Assembly (NCBI GenBank): GCA_005882715.1
Contig: VBEI01000123.1
Coordinates: forward strand, 1 to 18,721
Reading direction: 5' to 3'
DNA length: 18,721 nt
Source of the DNA: Chloroflexota bacterium
Lineage (GTDB): Bacteria; Chloroflexota; Dehalococcoidia; SM23-28-2; RBG-16-64-32
This document shows positions 15,294 through 18,721 of this stretch, piece after piece (the first letter of the stretch is position 1; every line of letters begins with the position of its first letter). The notes beneath the pieces were generated by a model, which ran no database searches, was not told the DNA's origin, and was given only the letters and a program-made list of their open reading frames with translations. A program made the position numbers and the translations under genes.

Positions 15294-16241
15294 CTAATGC
15301 GCAGGCGCTGTCTGACCGTATACTTCAGTGCTGATTTCATAGGCGTGCGCTTCTAAAGCGAGTGCGTCTGCGCGGGAGGCCGCCAGGGCGTCCGGCGCTA
15401 GCTCAGAGCGCTCGACCAACTCGAGCTCCTCCGCTGTCGAATCAGGTCCTCTCCATCCGACTCTAACCTCGCCGGCGCCACGAGCATAGAACTTGATCTG
15501 GAAGATATCACCCTCGCCGAGGCTGGACTCCGCAAGTACTAAAACGTCCTCATAACAGCCGACAGGAACGCAAGTCTGTTGGCCCGTTTGGTCCACCTGG
15601 GCATAGTCAGACCAATCAACCGCCGGACCCCAGCCCTGATAGTAGCTAGGAATTTCCGGCCTTGGGTCGGTCCACATTTTGATCCCAGGCTTAGAATTTC
15701 GGATGCCGGCGATCCAGGTTGGCGCTTCTACGAATTCGCCCGCCTTGTATTCCTCGGGGTGCTCTCCGAAATACCAAACGTTGCCATCATCGTCCTGCGC
15801 ATAAAAGGCAATCTCTTTCTCGACCAGCTCACCGTCGGTAAAATCCTCGATCCAGGCGACGGCCGTCCGTACACCCAGGATTTCCTTGGTCAAATCAGTG
15901 ACGGTGAATTGCAGGCGGTGCGGTACCTTCTTCCTGCGCTCTGTCGTGTAACCTTCGTAGACCCATCTGGTTCCAGGTTTCAGCGGGTACCATTCGTTGT
16001 CGATATTTGTCGATTGCGAGAACTTGCCGGGATCGAACTCCGTGAACTGCGGTTGCGGCGCCTGGCCAGCGGCGGACGGTCCCGGCGTTGGCTGATTCGT
16101 GCCGGTCGGTGCGGCATTAGTCGCCCCCGGACTAGCCTGGGTGTTGTTGCTGCGCGCGGAAGAATCGCCACCGCAGGCACCGGCTCCTGCAATAACGACC
16201 AGCGAAGCGACGACTATATAGGCAGCGTATGGAAGTCGCAT
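15294..16241 (-). CDS. Secreted lipoprotein of unknown function
   Basis: A 315-aa protein started at the ATG at 16241, which has GGAAGGGG just before it; longer frames have no ribosome site. Residues 1-22 are a signal peptide ending in AGAC with C23 as lipid anchor, followed by an Ala/Pro/Thr-rich linker to about 65. The remaining domain has IDNEWYPLKPGTRWVYEG, DGNVWYFGE and a GIKMW segment, and two cysteines in TCVPVGC that may form a disulfide. From memory, similar secreted proteins with a PLxPGTxxxYEG motif are widespread in Actinomycetota and Chloroflexota and have no known role. It is the only gene between two inverted copies of a 70-nt element and next to a two-component system, so it may be part of the same envelope response. 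Confidence 0.85.
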   Translation of the reverse strand: MRLPYAAYIVVASLVVIAGAGACGGDSSARSNNTQASPGATNAAPTGTNQPTPGPSAAGQAPQPQFTEFDPGKFSQSTNIDNEWYPLKPGTRWVYEGYTTERRKKVPHRLQFTVTDLTKEILGVRTAVAWIEDFTDGELVEKEIAFYAQDDDGNVWYFGEHPEEYKAGEFVEAPTWIAGIRNSKPGIKMWTDPRPEIPSYYQGWGPAVDWSDYAQVDQTGQQTCVPVGCYEDVLVLAESSLGEGDIFQIKFYARGAGEVRVGWRGPDSTAEELELVERSELAPDALAASRADALALEAHAYEISTEVYGQTAPAH

Positions 16242-16363
16242 GACCCCTTCCCTCAGCACTCCATTCGCGTTCGGTGGAGCAAGCATATAGGTGTAAGCCA
16301 CCATGAAAATCACATGAAGAAAAATAAAATTCATTAGAATTGCAAAACTCGCATCGTAATCCG

Positions 16364-16393
16364 TTGACATTCCAGACACACGAGCAATATGTT
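16364..16393 (+). promoter_or_regulatory. Candidate promoter of the RND gene
   Basis: TTGACA (16364-16369) is a perfect -35 box, followed after 18 nt by TATGTT (16388-16393), which matches four of six -10 positions. Transcription from about 16400 would give a leader of nearly 200 nt that includes the hairpin-box element before the RND start. Consensus-based. Confidence 0.5.
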
Positions 16394-16457
16394 GCTGCTA
16401 CAAGGCCAAAAACTGGCGCCTCACAGAAGGGGGAGGTCAACGGTAAGTATTAAGTCT

Positions 16458-16528
16458 TAGCCCTCAGCGGCCGACACCGCTGAGGACTTTTTGCGAGAAG
16501 GGGTCCGTAGCATGGAGCACCTTTTGCT
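16458..16528 (+). repeat. 70-nt hairpin-box element, copy 2
   Basis: A hairpin with 9 uninterrupted base pairs (16462-16470 with 16477-16485, loop CCGACA), extended past one C-A mismatch, then TTTTT and the conserved box holding GTCCGTAGC and GGAGCACCT. It is an inverted copy of 15186-15117, at about 90% identity with one 1-nt gap. It lies in the predicted RND leader and has the same orientation to that gene as copy 1 has to the response regulator. Confidence 0.85.
16459..16492 (+). terminator. Intrinsic terminator or attenuator in the RND leader
   Basis: The hairpin of copy 2 is followed directly by five Ts (16488-16492), the form of an intrinsic terminator. No plus-strand gene precedes it, and a promoter candidate lies 65-95 nt upstream, so it could stop transcription early and control read-through into the RND gene. 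Confidence 0.6.
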
Positions 16529-16580
16529 ATCTCCTAAAGGCATCGGTGAGCGATGACCTGCATGAGAAACCTCCGCGGCG

Positions 16581-16588
16581 AAGGAGGT
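16581..16588 (+). promoter_or_regulatory. Strong Shine-Dalgarno site
   Basis: AAGGAGGT is a full anti-16S match, 8 nt before the ATG at 16597, and fixes the start of the RND gene. Confidence 0.9.
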
Positions 16589-16596
16589 AACCATCA

Positions 16597-18721
16597 ATGC
16601 GCTGGCTAATTGATGGCTGCCTTAAGGCCCGCGTCCCAATCGTCGTCATCGCCGCCGCCCTGATGTTCCTCGGGTTCAGGGACGTCCGCGATATGCCCGT
16701 GGACACGCTTCCTGAGTTCGGGCCTACGACTGTCGAAATCCAAACTGAGGCTCTCGGCTTATCGGCCAACGAAGTCGAGCAGCTGATCACCGTGCCCATG
16801 GAGCAGGACCTCCTCAATGGAGTCGCGTGGCTTAAGTTCATTCGCTCGAAGTCAGTACCCGGCCTTTCCTCTATAGAGCTGGTTTTCGAGCCGGGCACCG
16901 ACCCTTACCGCGCCCGCCTGGCGGTTCAGGAGCGAGTATCGCAGGCAAAGGTCGCCTTACCGGGCGTATCCAGCCCACCGCAGATGCTTCAACCTCTGTC
17001 GTCGACAAACCGGGTGATGATCGTTGGGCTTTCCTCGAATGATCTCACCCCGATCGAGATGTCGGTGCTGGCCCGCTGGACGATCAGGCCTCGCCTGATG
17101 GGTGTCCCGGGAGTAGCGAACGTCTCCATTTGGGGACAGCGCGAGCGTCAGTTGCAGGTGCTGGTGGACCCCGCACATCTTCACGACACCGGCGTCTCAC
17201 TCCTTCAGGTCGTCGAGACCAGCGCGAACGCGCTCTGGGTGTCTCCCTTGACCTTCGTCGAAGCATCGTCGCCGGGTACCAGCGGCTTCTTCGATACGCC
17301 CAACCAGCGGATCGGAATTCAACATATCCTACCCGTCTCGTCGCCCGACGACTTGGCGAAGGTCAATGTCGAAGAGACGAATCTCACCCTCGGTGATGTC
17401 GCTAGTGTGGTTGAAGATCACCAGCCGCTGATCGGCGATGCTGTGCTTGGCGACGGCACCGGCCTTCTGCTGGTAATCGAGAAGTTCCCTGAGGCCAATA
17501 CACTCGATACAACCCACGGCGTAGACGAGGCGATAGAGGCCTTAAGGCCGGGTATGTCGGGCGTACAGTTTGACACCTCCGTATTCCGGCCGGCTACCTC
17601 CATTCGCAGCGGCCTCGACGACCTCGAAATCGCTGGGCTCATTGCGCTCGTCATCATCGCCTTGGCCCTCGGGCTGCTCTTCTTTCAGTGGCGGACGGTT
17701 CTGGTTGCACTCGCGGTGCTGCCGGTGACCATCGTGGCCGCTGTTTTCACACTCAGCCTGCTTGGAGAAACGTTCAACGTCATTGTGCTCGCGGGGCTCG
17801 TGGCGGCCCTTGCCCTCGTAATCGACGATGTCGTCGGCGATACCCATGAGGTCTTCCGGCGCCTCCGTCAGCGGGTGGACGATAGCGAAAAGTCCACGAT
17901 AGCGACTGTACTCGAAGCATCGCTGCAGATGCGTTCGGCGATTGCTTACGCCGTCCTCATTATTGTCGCCGCAGTCGCGCCGGTCTTCTTTCTGGACGGC
18001 CTGACCGGTGAGTTTTTCCCGCCACTCGCGATCGCTTACCTGGTTACGATTGCCATCTCTATGGCCGTTGCGATAACGGTGACACCAGCCCTAAGCGTAC
18101 TTCTCTTTTCGGTGGTGCCGCCGGCGAAGCACGAGGCGCCTATCGGCCGCTGGCTGCAGCGGAACTATGGCGTCCTGCTCTCCAGAGTATTGAGCCTCCC
18201 CATTCCCGTGATACTTGGCGCCGTTGCAGTACTCATGTTTGTTGGTCTCTTGGCAGTACCCCTGCTCGACAAACCATCGCTGACGCCTTCGTTTCGCGAA
18301 CACGAACTACTGATACAGATCGACGGCGCGCCCGGCACATCATTGCCCGAGATGAGCCGTGTAGCGAACGCAATGAGAGATGAGTTGCGTACCCTCCCCG
18401 GCGTGCGGAATGTCGGCGGCCACGTCGGGCGCGCCATCCTGTCCGACCAAACCGTCGGCGTGAATTCAGGTGAGCTCTGGGTCTCCGTCGATTCCTCCGA
18501 AGACTACGACTCGACTGTGTCCGCTGTTCAGAGGACCGTAGATGGCTATCCCGGGCTATCTCATGAGGTCGTCACCTATTCAGACCAAAAGGTCAAGGAG
18601 GGAGAGACGGGATCCAGCGCGGACGTTACTGTCCGTGTGCTTGGTGAGGATCTGGGCGTCCTGCGCACCAAAGCGGACGAGATCAAGCAGATGCTCTCGG
18701 GCATTGACGGGGTAGTCGACC
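16597..18721 (+). CDS. CzcA-type RND efflux permease, partial at window end
   Basis: An open frame of 708 codons that runs off the right edge; family members are about 1,020-1,060 aa. Helix 1 is at about 10-24 (VPIVVIAAALMFLG), then the first outer domain with DMPVDTLPEFGP and EALGLSANEVEQLITVP, typical of heavy-metal-type (HME) RND pumps in Gram-positive-like lineages. Helices 2-6 occupy about 345-510. The motif IDDVVGD, at about 409, carries an Asp pair in helix 4 where the proton relay lies. A second outer domain starts at about 565. The protein uses the proton gradient to move a substrate, but the metal-binding residues of the pore cannot be judged from the part seen. No membrane fusion partner or outer-membrane channel gene is adjacent on the left; any would be beyond the edge. 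Confidence 0.92.
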   Translation, partial: MRWLIDGCLKARVPIVVIAAALMFLGFRDVRDMPVDTLPEFGPTTVEIQTEALGLSANEVEQLITVPMEQDLLNGVAWLKFIRSKSVPGLSSIELVFEPGTDPYRARLAVQERVSQAKVALPGVSSPPQMLQPLSSTNRVMIVGLSSNDLTPIEMSVLARWTIRPRLMGVPGVANVSIWGQRERQLQVLVDPAHLHDTGVSLLQVVETSANALWVSPLTFVEASSPGTSGFFDTPNQRIGIQHILPVSSPDDLAKVNVEETNLTLGDVASVVEDHQPLIGDAVLGDGTGLLLVIEKFPEANTLDTTHGVDEAIEALRPGMSGVQFDTSVFRPATSIRSGLDDLEIAGLIALVIIALALGLLFFQWRTVLVALAVLPVTIVAAVFTLSLLGETFNVIVLAGLVAALALVIDDVVGDTHEVFRRLRQRVDDSEKSTIATVLEASLQMRSAIAYAVLIIVAAVAPVFFLDGLTGEFFPPLAIAYLVTIAISMAVAITVTPALSVLLFSVVPPAKHEAPIGRWLQRNYGVLLSRVLSLPIPVILGAVAVLMFVGLLAVPLLDKPSLTPSFREHELLIQIDGAPGTSLPEMSRVANAMRDELRTLPGVRNVGGHVGRAILSDQTVGVNSGELWVSVDSSEDYDSTVSAVQRTVDGYPGLSHEVVTYSDQKVKEGETGSSADVTVRVLGEDLGVLRTKADEIKQMLSGIDGVVD

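Noticed and set aside
15579..16337. Plus-strand 252-codon frame opposite the lipoprotein gene
   Set aside because: The minus-strand frame has a signal peptide, lipobox and family motifs; the plus-strand one has none.
15117..16528. Insertion sequence with 70-bp terminal repeats
   Set aside because: The only gene inside is a lipoprotein, not a transposase, and the outer flanks show no duplicated target.

Overview
The window is bacterial DNA with tightly packed, overlapping genes, Shine-Dalgarno starts and a tRNA that encodes its CCA end. The gene families (a CzcA-type RND permease, a secreted lipoprotein of a type I associate with Actinomycetota and Chloroflexota, an OmpR-type two-component pair, a glycan operon) suggest a soil or water member of Actinomycetota or Chloroflexota. 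That placement is an impression from family style, not a phylogenetic test.

Left region (1-3769) is mobile-element DNA. On the minus strand lie a frameshifted HNH endonuclease and an overlapping gene that could be a phage terminase small subunit or another HTH protein. On the plus strand a short module runs through an intrinsic terminator, an unknown 120-aa protein, an excisionase-like HTH protein and a complete tyrosine integrase. The integrase ends 80 bp before an intact tRNA-Lys(UUU), and a 7-bp direct repeat lies between them.

The stretch 3770-5526 is bracketed by the intact tRNA-Lys and a decayed copy of its 3' part in the same orientation. It contains one gene, a BBE-type covalent FAD oxidase on the minus strand. 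This is the layout of a small tRNA-targeted insertion.

The core (5571-12690) is a five-gene minus-strand operon. In transcription order it encodes a DegT-type PLP aminotransferase, an extended SDR sugar epimerase/dehydratase, a GT2 glycosyltransferase fused to a large membrane domain, an MFS transporter fused through an extra membrane segment to a NodB polysaccharide deacetylase, and a second extended SDR. Three junctions overlap, one is separated by a single base, and all fit translational coupling. The set reads as a pathway that makes an (amino)sugar, transfers it at the membrane, exports or flips the product, and trims N-acetyl groups outside. Upstream in the same direction are an OmpR-family regulator and its histidine kinase, so the kinase and glycan genes may share transcripts.

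The right region (15117-18721) has a lipoprotein gene on the minus strand, flanked by two inverted copies of a 70-nt element (about 90% identical). Each copy is a strong hairpin with a T-rich tail followed by a conserved box. Relative to direction of reading, one copy lies before the regulator/kinase genes and the other before an RND efflux permease that runs off the window. The element is the best candidate here for an undescribed cis-regulatory unit, linking the two-component system and the efflux gene.
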